Shown here: one piece after another, positions 33,946 through 45,299 of the stretch
How the letters are laid out: each line of letters opens with the position of its first letter
Position numbering within the stretch: position 1 is the stretch's first letter
Assembly: GCA_963691705.1 (NCBI GenBank)
Contig: OY829542.1
Coordinates: forward strand, 42,219,105-42,283,104
DNA length: 64,000 nt
Direction: 5' to 3'
From: Viola odorata
Taxonomy: Eukaryota; Streptophyta; Magnoliopsida; Malpighiales; Violaceae
The notes under the pieces: generated by a model
What the model saw: the letters and a program-made list of their open reading frames with translations, nothing else
The model's database searches: none
Told to the model about the DNA's origin: nothing
Position numbers and translations under genes: made by a program

Positions 33946-36339
33946 ATGGGTAAAAGTAAAACTCGTGCTTCTAGGTCTAAATCGGTCGATGAGGAGAAAA
34001 TAGATAATACAGCCAGTACTATTACTTCTTCAGCCATCGTTCATAAGCATTTAACCGATCATTGTGCCAACATCCCCAAGGGCTTCAAGGTTTCTGTTGC
34101 CCTTGATTCTTTACGCCTGAATAACGTTCTGACCGGTAAATGTAGAATCTTGTATACCCAGATGTTTCGCTACGGTTTTTGGTTTTCGGTTGACTCTTTT
34201 ATCCAAGATTTGCTTACTTCTCTTGATCTGAGCCCCGTTCAATTAGCTCCAAATGCATACTGCGGCGTTTATGCATTTTTGGAACTCTGTAAGTACAAGG
34301 GAATTACCTCTCCTTCCCTTGCATTACTCAAATCTTTGTTTCGAATGTACAACCGTCGGGGGGTGATAGCAATATCACCCCGTTATGATGATGATTCCCT
34401 TAAGAATTTCACCTGGAAACTCCTTCATTTAGAGTCTTCCATTGATGGGTGGAAAGAACAATTTTTTGTTATTGAAACTCCTGAGCTTTCGGGCCCGTGG
34501 TGGCGGTCTAGTTTCAACCAAGACATCAAGGACAGTGCTTGGCACCAGGAGGCTCTTAACGAGACAGAGCAAAACTGGTTTAACAAGTTGCTCAAACTAG
34601 AAATCAGCGTTCACACCCGCGTTCTGGCCTGCGGGGCCGAAATCCGATCCTGCATTAAATGTGAGTATCGCGTCATTTTTTGATTTTTGGCATTGATACT
34701 AATGCTAACATTGTCTTGTACTTTTGCAGCGACTGATCCCAAGTACATTCCTAAGAGCATTAGGAGGCGCTTAAAAAGGCTTCAGTAGAGAAAGGAGGCT
34801 GAGCGAACGGCCGTGGCTGCCGATACCGCCGCCACTTTAGTTGTTCCGCTTGTTACTATTTCGATTCCTCCCCAAGCATCTTTTACTCCGGTTGGCGAGG
34901 AAACCGCGACCATACCTGTCGGTATTCCTGTCATATCAGTTGCTGCTCTTCCTGTTCAGCCAGCCGCTTCTAAGGCTTCCGCAAAGGGAAAAAAGAAAAG
35001 GAAGACAAAGAGCCTTCTTCGGACGCGGTAGCCTCTTCAGAAGAACCTATCACTGAAACGGTAACTATAAATGCGCCACGATATCTCTTGTACTGCTCTT
35101 CAATGCCTTCCTACATTTTCTTCTTATTTTTCATGTCTGGTGATTGTTTTTCTTCATAGGACACTTCTGCCGCTTCTACCCATACGCTACTGCCGGGCAA
35201 TATGGATTTGAGGCATGTACTGAATCAATCAAGGAAAAGGCAGAGACCTGATGGAGAAGGCACAAGCCTGTAGTCGAGTCAAGTCGATGTCGGGTCCTCA
35301 GAACCAGGATGTTAACATTTTTTGGAACATGGGCATTTCTGGGCCTTTCGAGACTTCTCCACCCTCGTTTGGCTTGGAGGTTTCTCGTTTTTCTTCCAAC
35401 TTGGGCTATAATGATGACTTATCAAGCTTCTCCTCCTATCAACCCCATGACCCTTTCGGGCATCAAGGGGGTTCCTCCACTAACCAGCCTCCTTCCCCTC
35501 CTGCCGTGGTCTTTGTACCTTCTGATGCTTCAGCGCTTAAGCGCTTCGGGGAGGGAGCGGTTGTGTCTAGTCTCCTGGCCGATGTAAGTTCAGTTAACAC
35601 TGCCGGGCCTGTTACCCATCAACTGGTTCTGACTAGGCTGAGTAGTTCAGGAATCGCTGCCATCGGGGGCGATAACTCTGCTATCGCTGCCATCGGGGGC
35701 GATAACTCTGCTATCGCTGCTTCATTCCTAGCCGCTCATATGCTAACATCTTCCGAAGAACAAAGCACTTTTGCTGCTGAGGGGGATAGAGAGCAAGTTG
35801 ACTTGCTGCGTTCGAATCTCTTTACCGGTCTCATCCGGTTTCATCATTATATAGAGCGCATGTCGGAAAAGACAGCTGCCCTTGCCGCTTCCGCGGACAA
35901 ACTTCCAAAGGAGCAGGAAGAGAAGCAGAGGTTGCTGGAAGAGCGAAAAGGATACATAAGGGCCATGGAAATGGCCAAAGAGGAGGCGAAAGAGGCAAAG
36001 CAACAACTGGCCGATTCTAATGTCGCTCTATCGGTTGAAAAATTGAAGAGTGTTGCTCTTGAGGGAGAGAAAGCGGCTCTGGCGGAAGAGAGGGTCGCCT
36101 TGGCAGAAGAGAAGGCGACACTTGAGAGAGAGACGACAGTCAAGTGTCAGTGGTATGTGGAAAGGACTACTGCCATCATGGCTGATTGTTTCGTGGAAGT
36201 TCACGGAGAAGAATTTTATAAAGGTGACGCCATTTCTGATGCCTTTTTGCGGAATTCCGCTGATCTCAATGATGAAGGCTTCCGCATAGCCAGGTCAAAG
36301 GGCTACCAGGGGCCGGAGAGCTCGGGGAATCAGTTGTAG
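33946..36339 (+). pseudogene. aORF-B of element C: Transposase_28-like protein, two introns, best preserved copy
   Basis: ATG 33946 in ccaccATGGg. Exon 1, 33946-34660, is fully open: 'MFRYGFWFSVDSFIQDLL', 'YCGVYAFLELCKYKGITSPS', 'RGVIAISPRY', 'FFVIETPELSGPWWRSSFNQ'. Intron 1 is 34661-34729 (GTGAGT...TTTTGCAG, phase 1). Exon 2, 34730-35059, is an Ala/Thr/Pro-rich basic linker with a TAG near 34786 and a frameshift near 35010. Intron 2 is 35060-35159 (GTAACT...TTCTTCATAG, phase 0). Exon 3, 35160-36339, has a Ser/Pro-rich part with an early frameshift or stop (about 35270) and then a long Glu/Lys/Ala coiled coil (about 35850-36140). Full length would be about 740 residues. Convergent with pol. 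Function unknown. Confidence 0.8.
35664..35725 (+). repeat. In-frame direct duplication in aORF-B
   Basis: A 30-base unit encoding 'SAIAAIGGDN' is present twice in tandem; element A has a single related segment around 5175-5205. The length is a multiple of three, so the frame is kept. Confidence 0.75.
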
Positions 36340-36650
36340 GCAGGGTATTATCGCCATCTTTTTGTGAGGATTGAGCGTCATCCTCTTTTTGTCCATCTTT
36401 TTTGTATACTTTTGCGACCCTTTGTGGGTGCTTTAAACAGCAGCACTTCTGTGATACTGGATTCCTTTATTGTTGATTTCCTTTTTCTATACTTCTCTTT
36501 CTTCGAGTTTTACTCAGCATGGCCGTCGTGCCATTATCATCCTAATTATGCTGACGGGCTTTGCCAGGTTCATCTTAATCGCTGCTCGGCATCATCAGAA
36601 ATGATATTCCATAGAAAAGAAGTATCATTCTCATGATCAAAAGAGATAAC

Positions 36651-36674
36651 GAGTAGGGTCTTTAGGCCCTATTC
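36651..36674. other. Stem-loop after aORF-B (element C)
   Basis: GAGTAGGG and CCCTATTC pair with one G-T wobble around a short loop. It is the counterpart of 6148-6169 in element A at the same distance after the gene. Confidence 0.4.
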
Positions 36675-36984
36675 CTCGAATCATGTAGAAATCGGTGCAA
36701 TTGTCCTCACGTCAATCTTGTTGACGGGTCGCTCAACTCTGTTGTCATCTCGAGCATTGATATCTTTGTTAGTCAGAAATATCTTGCACACTCTTAATTA
36801 ATGTTTATTAGTAAGAGATATGCGATAACGGACACTAGTTACCCGTAGGAGCCAATCCGCTGCCATTTTAGGGTGTCGCTGTCGCTCGTTATCGCTTTCT
36901 CAACTAGCTCACTTCACTAGGGATTCCGCATCTAGTTACTCGCTGGGATTTCGTGATTCTTCGTGTTTCCACGTTACCAAGATC

Positions 36985-37485
36985 GGCCGGAAAGTGCCTC
37001 CTCTTGGTGAGCCGTCTGATCAGGACAAGTCATCACAAGGTTAGGAATTTTCACTTTCAGGCATTGTCCTCACATCCCAGAATTGTGCCCTCACTTAATG
37101 AGTCGTCTATATTAGCCCGGTCACAAGGATAGGATTTTCACTTCCAAGATGGAGTTACTATTTCCCCGGGGCGTGCCTTTCCTTAACGAGTCGTCTCCAT
37201 GAGAACGGTCGGTATAAGGATTAGACTTTTCACCCCCAGCGATACCGGGGCATGCCTCATCTTAGTGGGCTACGTATATTAGCACGGTTTACCAAACAGA
37301 AAGGACTTTTCACCCCCGGGGGTGTCGGGACGTGCCTCGTCTTATGGCCCACACGTGGCTACCACAAGGATAGGACTTTTCACTCCCAACACTAAATATT
37401 AGGTGTGCCAGGGTATGCCCTCACTTAGTGAGCCGTCTGATCAGGACCGATCATCACAAGGATAGGACTTTTCACTCCTGGCAAC
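36985..37485. repeat. Tandem minisatellite between pol and aORF-B, about 6 units (element C)
   Basis: Units of about 70-90 bases with 'CACAAGGATAGGACTTTTCAC'-type cores near 37031, 37120, 37211, 37290, 37361 and 37451, plus 'GTGCCC/TC...TTAGTGAGCCGTC' halves. Same family and place as 6480-7065 and 58927-59430; one unit fewer than A. Confidence 0.9.
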
Positions 37486-37592
37486 CCCTTTTTATCATCT
37501 GCACACACACACAACCGCAAAACACAAGAAAGCTCACTATTCGAGCGTTAGCATAGGTTAGGGCTGGCGTTAGTAAAACGTGCAGAGATAAA

Positions 37593-39282
37593 TCAAAGTC
37601 TAGCATGATATAATTTCAATCGAGCATTATTCTAAGAGTTAGGTAAGGGCGTACCGTCGAGTGTCTCCAGATGATACGCTCCCCTCCCGACAATATGACC
37701 CTTCCTAATTCGGGCTGAGCTTTCCCCGGCACTGACCAGTTGCTCACTTGTCTCTGAGTACCAGGTCGCCTGCTTTCAGCAGCCGTTCTTTGACGCGCCT
37801 ATTGTGATAACGTGTCATCTTTTGTTTGTAATGTAACATTTTTAGAAGAGCTTCCTCTTGCAATTCTGGCAGCTCGTCAAGGTAAGCTCGTAACCTTTCC
37901 TCATTCAGCTCTTCTCTGAAATAGGCTACTCGTAAGCTCATAGTACCAATCTCCATGGGCGTGACGGCCTCAGTACCGAAAGCCAGTGCAAATGGTGCTT
38001 CTCCCGTGCTGGTTTTTGTGGTCATGCGGTATGCCCACATCACATACGGCAGCTCGTCTGCCCATTTCTTTTTGGATCCTTCTAGGTTCTTCTTAACACC
38101 ATTAAGGATACTGCGGTTCGTCACCTCTGCCTGACCATTAGTTTGCGGATGAGCCACGGAAGAGAACCTCTGCTCGATTCCGAACTCCACGCATTGGTCT
38201 CTGAAGAATTGGCTGGTGAACTGCGTTCCGTTATCGCTGACTAGCACACGGGGTACGCCGAATCGCATGATAACTTGATGTTTGAAGAAACGCCAAATTT
38301 TCTCAGTCTTGATGTTTGCAACCGCCTCAGCTTCCGCCCATTTAGTAAAGTAGTCTACCGCCACGACCACAAACTTTAACTGAGACCTCACCTTTGGGAA
38401 CGGTCCTAGCATATCAATCCCCCATTTCGCAAAAGGACAAGGAGCAATGATGTCATAAATTTGTGTGGCGGGTTGTCGAGGAATCTTAGAGAATTCCTGA
38501 CACTTTCGGCAAGTTCGCACGTAATTATGGCAGTCTTTCTGGATAGTAGGCCAATAGAACCCCGATCTAAAGACCTGCGCAGCTAGGCTGCCACCGGATG
38601 CATGCATACCGCAAATTCCTTCGTGGATTTCGCGGAGGGTATGAAGACCCTCTTGTTCCGTTATGCACCTGGCAGCTGGGTGAGAGTAAGATCTCCGCAT
38701 TAGTTCCCCGTTATAGTACGTGCACCGTGCCGCTTGTTTTAGTATTTTCTTTTTCTCAGCTTTATCTGTTGGTAGCTCATCCTGTTTCAAGTATTTTATG
38801 ACGGTAATTCTCCAGTCATTTTCAATTTCTTCTACGCAAAGCGTCGCCTGTTCTTCCATGAAGGAAGGTACGGGTATGTCCCGGTAGTATACCCCCTTAG
38901 GTATGGACGCTTCCGGGTTTGCCGCGAGTTTGGCAAGGTTATCCGCCTCAGCGTTATCCTCTCGAGGAATGTGCTCGAAGCCGACTTGTATGTCGCTTTT
39001 CTTTATTTCCATCAGCTCACGTTTTACTTTGGCAAGGTATTGCACCATGATGGGCTCTCTAGCTTGAGGGTGTCCCAAGACTTGGTCTATTATTAGTTTG
39101 GAGTCTCCACAGATTTTCAACCGCAGGTCTCTCAACCTCCCTGAATCATGTATGCCTTTTATAGAGAAGTTTTTTCCTATCCTGAGCCCAGCTAATAACG
39201 CTTCGTATTCTGCAGCGTTGTTAGATAACAGCTGCAGGATTCTGATGGCATATTGCACATGGATACCGTGAGGCCTACTCAT
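37593..39282 (-). pseudogene. Second RNase H (C-terminal part) and integrase of element C
   Basis: One open frame of 512 codons (39282-37744), then a stop and a short decayed tail to about 37593. The RNase H part has 'NNAAEYEALLAGL' and 'CGDSKLIIDQVLG'. The integrase has a complete zinc-binding region ('HEGICGMHASGG', 'CRKCQEFSK'), then 'DMLGPFPKVRSQLKFVVVAVD', 'LVSDNGTQFTSQFF' and 'AHPQTNGQAEVTN'. It keeps the segment deleted in element A and is the best integrase of the three Tat copies. Confidence 0.92.
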
Positions 39283-39288
39283 GAAGAT

Positions 39289-40563
39289 TCAGGCTCCGGC
39301 AAGCTCTTGATTTTTGGCATCGACGACGTGGATGACCCACAGGTCAGTGTAGGTTTCAAGGAATGGGAGGTCCAGCTCCTCTTTTTCTTTTTCGGTCAAC
39401 TCCGTCATCGGATCTAGCGTAAAGGTGCATTCCGCGATAAAGTTTGCTAGAATTTGAGCCTTCACGGATGGTCGGGATCTGTAGTGCAACCCATATTGTT
39501 CAAGCTCGATGGCTCAAATCAGCATTCTCCCAGAGGACTCGGGCTTTCGAAATATCCTCTTTCAAGGTTGATCCGTAAGCACAATGACGGTGTGTGCCTG
39601 GAAATATCGGCCCATCTTTCAGATCGCTTGTATTAATGCGAACGCTATTTTCTCTATACGAGCATATCGCAACTTGGTATCTTTCGAGATGTGACTTACG
39701 AAGTATACAGGGCGGTGCGTGTGATTATCATCTCACACAAGGACCGCACTGACCACTTTGTCTGCAACCCCAAGGTATAAATACAGGATATCGCCAGGTT
39801 TAGGTCTTGTCAGCACCAAGTCAGACGATAGGTAGGCCTTCAGGCTTACAAATGCCTCTTCGCATTTTGTCGTCCATCCGAAAATGGTTTTCTTGCGTAT
39901 AACTTTGAAAAAGGGGAGGCACCTCTCACCTTGCTTAGAAATAAACCGTCCCAGAGCAATAACACGCCCTGTTAGCTTCTATATCTCCTTCACAGTTCGA
40001 GGAGATATCATGTCTTAGATGGCTTTGATTTTTGAAGGGTTGGGTTGGATACCCTTTTGACTGACCACGTAACCCAAAAATTTACCTGTTTGAAAGGCAA
40101 ACATACACTTCCGAGGGTTCAGCTTCATTTGGTACCGTTTCATTACTTCAAAGATTTCCGCCAGGTCGGATAAATGGTCTTCGAAGCTTCGGCTTTTGAC
40201 CAGTATGTCATCGACATACGCCTCTATATTTCGCCCAATCTGTTTTTCGAAGACTTGATTCGCCATTCGCTGGAAGGTAGCTCCAGTATTTTTCAACCCA
40301 AATGGCATCGCCGTGTAGCAATAGGTGGCCTTGGGAGTGATGAAAGCAGTTTTCTCTTCATCCTCATTGGCCATGGGGATTTGGTGATACCCTGAGTTGG
40401 CGTCTAGCGAGCTCAGATAAGTGTACCCGGCAACCTGATCGACTAACTGATCAATCCGAGGAAGCGGGTAACAATCTTTAGGACAACCATCGTTCAAGTC
40501 AGTGAAGTCGATGCACATGCGCCACTCTCCATTAGGCTTGGGAACCAGGACAGGGTTAGCCAA
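39289..40563 (-). pseudogene. Reverse transcriptase and first RNase H of element C
   Basis: RT is open from 40563 to 40015: 'RMCIDFTDLNDGCPKD', 'SSLDANSGYHQIPM', 'AMPFGLKNTGATF', 'AYVDDILVKSRS'. Beyond 40015 the RNase H part ('LYLGVADKVVSAVLV', 'YFVSHI') is broken by several TAG/TGA stops. The link to the second RNase H is at 39289-39489. Confidence 0.9.
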
Positions 40564-41480
40564 CCAGGTAGGATATTGTACTTCTCGAATAAAGCCAGCG
40601 TCGAGAAGCTTTGCTACTTCTTTGTCGACAGCTATCGCTTTTTCTGTAGAGAAGGCACGTCATTTTTGCTGAACTGGCTTTGCGTCAGGGTTGACGTTAA
40701 GTCGATGCTCCGCTACCTCTCGCGAGATACCGGGCATGTCGGCTAGTTTCCATGCTAACTCTCATTTGTATTTGTTCAATAGCTGGGCTAACTGGAGGTT
40801 TTCCTCCGAGCTGAGGTTATCGCTAACCAAGAATCTAGCCCCATCGATCCCGTTAACTGGAATGTGAATCATCTTGTCCACAGGCTGAGTGTGTTTCTCA
40901 TCGCTTTGTTCATATGGATCCACCATTACGCACACGTACCTATCGCAACTCTTCTGAGTCATGAGTAGGTAGCATTCGGCCGCTAACTTCTAATTACCCC
41001 AGATTGAGACCACACCATCCCATGAAGGATATTTCATCCTCAGATGTTTCTGTGATATTGCCGCTCCGAAACGGTTGAGGAAAGGCCGTCCCAATATGGC
41101 GTTATAAGGCAGGTTTAGATCCACGACTAAGAATAGAAGCTCCTTTGACCACTTGAAGGTATCCTCCTTGAAGTATACCGGCAAGGTGGTTACTCCAGTC
41201 ACTAGGATGGGGACTCCGTCTACTCTAATTATGGTTTTTTGTAGGGCGTAAGCTCGTTGCCAGGACGCTTCATGAGATTGTAAGCCTCCAGCGAGAATAG
41301 GTTCACCGCGCTTCCGTTGTCAATAAGAGTTCTTCTAACTCCATGACTAGCGATAATAGGTGTAACCACTAACGCATCGTTATGTGGATATACCACGCCC
41401 TTCTCGTCCTCTTCAGAAAAGGACAATACCATGCGATCTAAGGCGCTTATCGCCTCACTTTTGATTGACACGTCTGATCG
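40564..41480 (-). pseudogene. Protease and linker of element C
   Basis: 'RTLIDNGSAVNLFSLEAYNL' keeps the catalytic Asp and Gly. 'AILGRPFLNRFGAAISQKHL' follows in another frame after a shift at a T-run near 41236. Further stops lie at 40990 and 40762. Confidence 0.8.
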
Positions 41481-43442
41481 CTTCCGCTTGTCTCCTACCG
41501 CGGGTGTCAGCTGTGCGGACTCGTCCAGATAGGGTGTGCCTCCAGCGACGATGTTAATGATGGGGACGTCTTCGTCGTCAACCGTGAGCGTTTCCCTACC
41601 CCTTCCTGCAAGACCAGCGTCGTTGCCTAAGGCGCGGGGGGTGCCGGTCTGTTGTCGGCTACTCTGTTTGTCGGGTTGCTCTTGGCCTCTTCTCGTACTT
41701 TGACGGCGAATTCTCCCAGATAGCCTTCTTCTACCAGGCGCTCTATCGCCAACTTAAGTTCTCTACACACTTATGTAGAGTGTCCCTTAGCTTTATGAAA
41801 TTTGCAGTAGGCGTTTTCCCTTCCTCCTAAGGTTACCCCCGGTCTTACAGGGGCCGGATAACGGATGGCCAGGTTCCGCTATTCTGCTATTGCTAGTATT
41901 TTGGCTCTGGGTAGGATGAGGGAAGGAAGGTCTGGGTCATAAACTCGTCCCTTAGGGGGATCTCCCTGTCACTGCGTTGGGGAGTCACCAGGATTTCCCT
42001 TTGAGGAGTTACCTTTTCGCCGATTAGAGGTCTTGGGGATGTGATCCTTTCGCTGAGCGTAATCGTCGATGAAACTCAGAAGTAGTAGTGATGGGAGCGT
42101 TAGGAACTGGAGGCATGACTGGAGGCATGTTTCGAATTCTGTCCCTATTCTCTTCCTCTTCCATCCTCACGTAGTTGTGGGCTTTCAGTCTTAACGCATC
42201 TAAGGTTGCTGGAGGGTTAACCATTAAGGCATCTCTGAGTTTTCCATAGCAACAGTTATGCTTTAAGGCTTCTATAGCGAAATCAACTGTTACACCTGGC
42301 GTGAGCGACATCTCGGTGTCGAAATAATTGAGGAAATTCCTCAGGGATTCCTGAGGTTTTCTGTGTATATCAAACAAGACGGCAGCAGATTTCCTGATTA
42401 GGACCGTAGTACTAAATCGACTCTTGAATTTATATTCTAGCTGTGAGAAGCTGTCAATAGATCCGCTAGGAAGACCTTCGAACCATAGGCACGCAACCCC
42501 TGACAGGGTCATTACAAATATCTGACACAACGCTGCGCCATTGTGAGTCTAAAATTCCACAAAGTCCTTCACCTTGTTAAGGTGGGAAATGGGATCTCTG
42601 GTGCCATCATAAGACTCTGAGGGGAGTTTTACATGTCGACTGACTCTGTGGCGCCTTATGCGTGGGCTAAAGGGGTGGCTTGAAGTGTCATCAAGAATTT
42701 CATGTGTGTATCGAGGTGGGGATACCTCCAAATGACGCCTACGATTCCGTAGGTCTCTAGTATGATGTCGCCTTGGAGACGGGTTGCGACTCCTTGGCGA
42801 GCGAGTTCGATGTCTCCTACTGCTTGATCTTTCACTCCCCCCAGGAGATATGTCTCTATCATTTTCGTCCCTCCTACCATCCCAATGACCTCTGCTCTCG
42901 TCATGCCATTGTCGTTCCTCTTGGGAAATAGGAAGTAGAGGTACCTGTTGCACGTACGATTCCACTGTCCTATGAGCAAATTGTACAAGACTGACTGGCG
43001 TATTCAACGCAGGCAGTGTCAGGGAGACATTCGCATGCAATGGGGATGATAACGGTCGTTCTGTGATGATAGGTGGAGTAAAAACAAACTGAGATGGAGC
43101 GCCTGATCCAGAAGCACTAGACGTGAATCTAGTGGCTAATTCCGTTAAGTGGTCCAGTTGGGCACGAAGGGCTGAAATCGAGCTTGCGAAAGGGTTATTC
43201 GCACTGTCTATCATGGATCCCATAGGAGAAGGAGTAGAATAACTGGGCCCTGCCACATAAGACGCGGGGGCGCTTATCTGAGGAAATAATGCGCTTATAG
43301 TCGATCTAAAGAGAAAGTCTGTATGTGTAGAGGAATACGCGTGTGTTGCCACGAAGATGTCGGGAGAAGTGGTAGGGGAGAGTTCCCTATAGACGTCACC
43401 ATCGCGAGAGTGTGGAGGAATGGATTCTGAATTAGAAGCCAT
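41481..43442 (-). pseudogene. Gag of element C
   Basis: ATG 43442 ('MASNSESIPPHSRDGD'). Arg/Ser-rich 'RRHRTRSPRSRNPSP', 'KLPSESYDGTRDPISHL', then TAG at 42549-42551 (CAG expected), 'LSGVACLWFEGLP', 'ALRLKAHNYVRMEEEENRDR', and the Cys/His motif 'YCKFHKAKGHST' near 41790. A deletion near 42075 shifts the frame, and stops follow. Confidence 0.87.
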
Positions 43443-43509
43443 AATCTTCCGATTTTCAGAAGAACAGAGCTTGGCTATTAAGGATGCTCACTTAATTAAA
43501 GCCAAACCT

Positions 43510-43528
43510 CTCAACGAAAGCACCAATT
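43510..43528 (-). promoter_or_regulatory. Primer-binding site of element C
   Basis: The minus strand reads TTGGTGCTTTCGTTGAGAG next to the 5' LTR, one base different from element A. Confidence 0.75.
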
Positions 43529-44065
43529 TGTTAAGATTAGGACTTCTGAGAAAGCAGAGTAGAGATTATGGTCGTCCGGAGTCACTGTAGAGGCGGTCCG
43601 TCGTACCTGCAAAGCGCTAGAGGGGGGCCCGGCGTAAACACTCTCATGCTTAAGTTAGTATGGCTGTGTAATTTGGCAGAGATTCAGGTAGCAACTCTGG
43701 CTTTACCTTAGATCTAAAAAGGGGTGGTATTTATAGGCAAAAAGAGAGGGTGTTACCCATGAGGGTTGGCGTTAACGAGGAAAGATAATGCCTAAGATGA
43801 CGTTAGCAGGCGTCAGCTGGATGAGATATCTCCAATGAGACGTTGCCAAGGCTGTCTGGGATGGGAGGATGTCGTGTGCAGAAACGGATGCCGTGTGGGT
43901 CCCCCCCCCCCCCCCCCCCCCCCGCTGTTGTCTACCATCCTAGGATTCCTCAGTCAGCATGGGGAGGTAGCTGGGTGGCTGTCCCTAGTCAAGGTCTACA
44001 GTGGTCCGGCCTTGACTTGGGGTGAAAAGACAAATGTACCCTCGGTGTTTTATCAATTGTTGTCA
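43529..44065 (-). repeat. 5' LTR of element C
   Basis: 537 bases. The minus-strand TATA box CCTATAAATACC is near 43728. A run of about 24 C's lies at 43900-43923. Flanked by the ccatt duplication at 44066-44070. Confidence 0.95.
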
Positions 44066-44070
44066 CCATT

Positions 44071-44410
44071 AAATCCTTCTTGGAATTCATCTTCCCATAC
44101 ACTTAAACCTACCCAAGACACCAAAAAGTCGTCATTTACCACCAAGCCAAACACCTACCCAAACACTAAACCACCTTCGGCCTCCATACACAAACCTACA
44201 CCAAACACCAACCCTAACCCGAGAACACCTTCAAGGAACATTGAATGCTTCAAATGAGGTGATAAAGGCCATATGAGGGCTGAATGTCCTAATATGAGGG
44301 TAATTATGATGCATGAGAGTGATAAATTTTTTAGCGAGGATAAAGAGGAAGATGTGAGCCGCGAAGTGGAAACTGAGTATGTGAATGATGAGGATAAGGA
44401 AGAGGATGGG
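44071..44410 (+). pseudogene. Gag of element D, second part (zinc knuckle)
   Basis: Continues the gag interrupted at 21396: a Pro/Thr/Lys-rich stretch, then a CCHC knuckle read as 'ECFK', stop, 'GDKGHMRAECP'. The second Cys codon has become TGA (44255-44257). An acidic tail ends at a stop near 44411. Confidence 0.8.
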
Positions 44411-44419
44411 TAAAACTAT

Positions 44420-44788
44420 GTGGAGGTACCCCAATGCTTGGTTGTGAGAAGGACCTTGAGAATTAAGGCCAAGGAGGATGATAAGGTAAAAGAGCAACGG
44501 GAAATTCTTTTTCACACTCGCGACATTTCTAATGGTATGACCATTTCAATTATTGTTGATAATGGTAGTTGTGCGGATGTTGCTAGTTCTCTTCTTGTCC
44601 ATTCCTTAGGTTTATCTACTTCTAAGCATCCTCACCTGTATGTTCTCAATTGGTTTAGTGATGGGAGTTCCATCAAAGTCACTAGACAAGTCTTCATTCC
44701 ATTCAAGATTAGTGCTTATGATGATGAGAGGCTTTGTGATGTGGCGCCAATGCAATCTAGCCATTTACTCCTTGGTAGGCCGTGGTAA
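44420..44788 (+). pseudogene. Protease of element D
   Basis: 'ISIIVDNGSCADVASS' carries the aspartic protease D-x-G-S signature at about 44547-44594. 'CDVAPMQSSHLLLGRPW' is the common C-terminal block of this plant Gypsy protease type. A stop follows at 44786. Confidence 0.85.
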
Positions 44789-45299
44789 TTCGATAGGAGA
44801 GCCATTCATGATAGGTTTCGAAACACTTACAAATTGGAACATCATGGCCAAAAGTTCCTTATTCCACCTTTGCCTCCTCATCAAGTGTATGAAGATCAAC
44901 TCAAGTTGGAGAAAGCTTGTGTAACTTTTGAGATTACCTCCATACTTGAAAAGAAAAATAAATGGAGTGGAGTGAAGAAAGTGCGTGGCACGCATGAGCA
45001 AAAGATCGTGCATAAAAAAAGTGAGCATGCACCGAGTGGAGAGAAAAAGTGTGCAATGTGTGAATGAGGAAAACATGAGTGGAAACACCCGACTTGAAAA
45101 GAGTAAGCAAGCTAGTGAGGATATGAGAGAAAAAGGAATGACAAAGGATAAGAAAGTGAGCTTGTATGCTAAAGGAAAGGATGTGAGGCATGCTTTGATT
45201 TTGAGGAGACCGTGCATTCTCATCCGGTTCAGGGATACTTGTTTGCTTTCTACTAACACTAACCCTTCTCTTCCTAGTGCTGTTTCCTCTCTTTTGCAA

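Larger units (their letters stand above)
21402..44065 (-). mobile_element. Tat-lineage Ty3/Gypsy retrotransposon, copy C (both LTRs present)
   Basis: Two 537-base LTRs (21402-21938 and 43529-44065) flanked by ccatt. Minus-strand gag to integrase lies at 37593-43442, and a plus-strand antisense block (aORF-D, aORF-C, aORF-A, aORF-B) at 22794-36339. aORF-A is interrupted by a 6966-base insertion at 25911-32876, so C itself is about 15.7 kb. This is the only copy with the whole accessory block in view. Confidence 0.95.
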
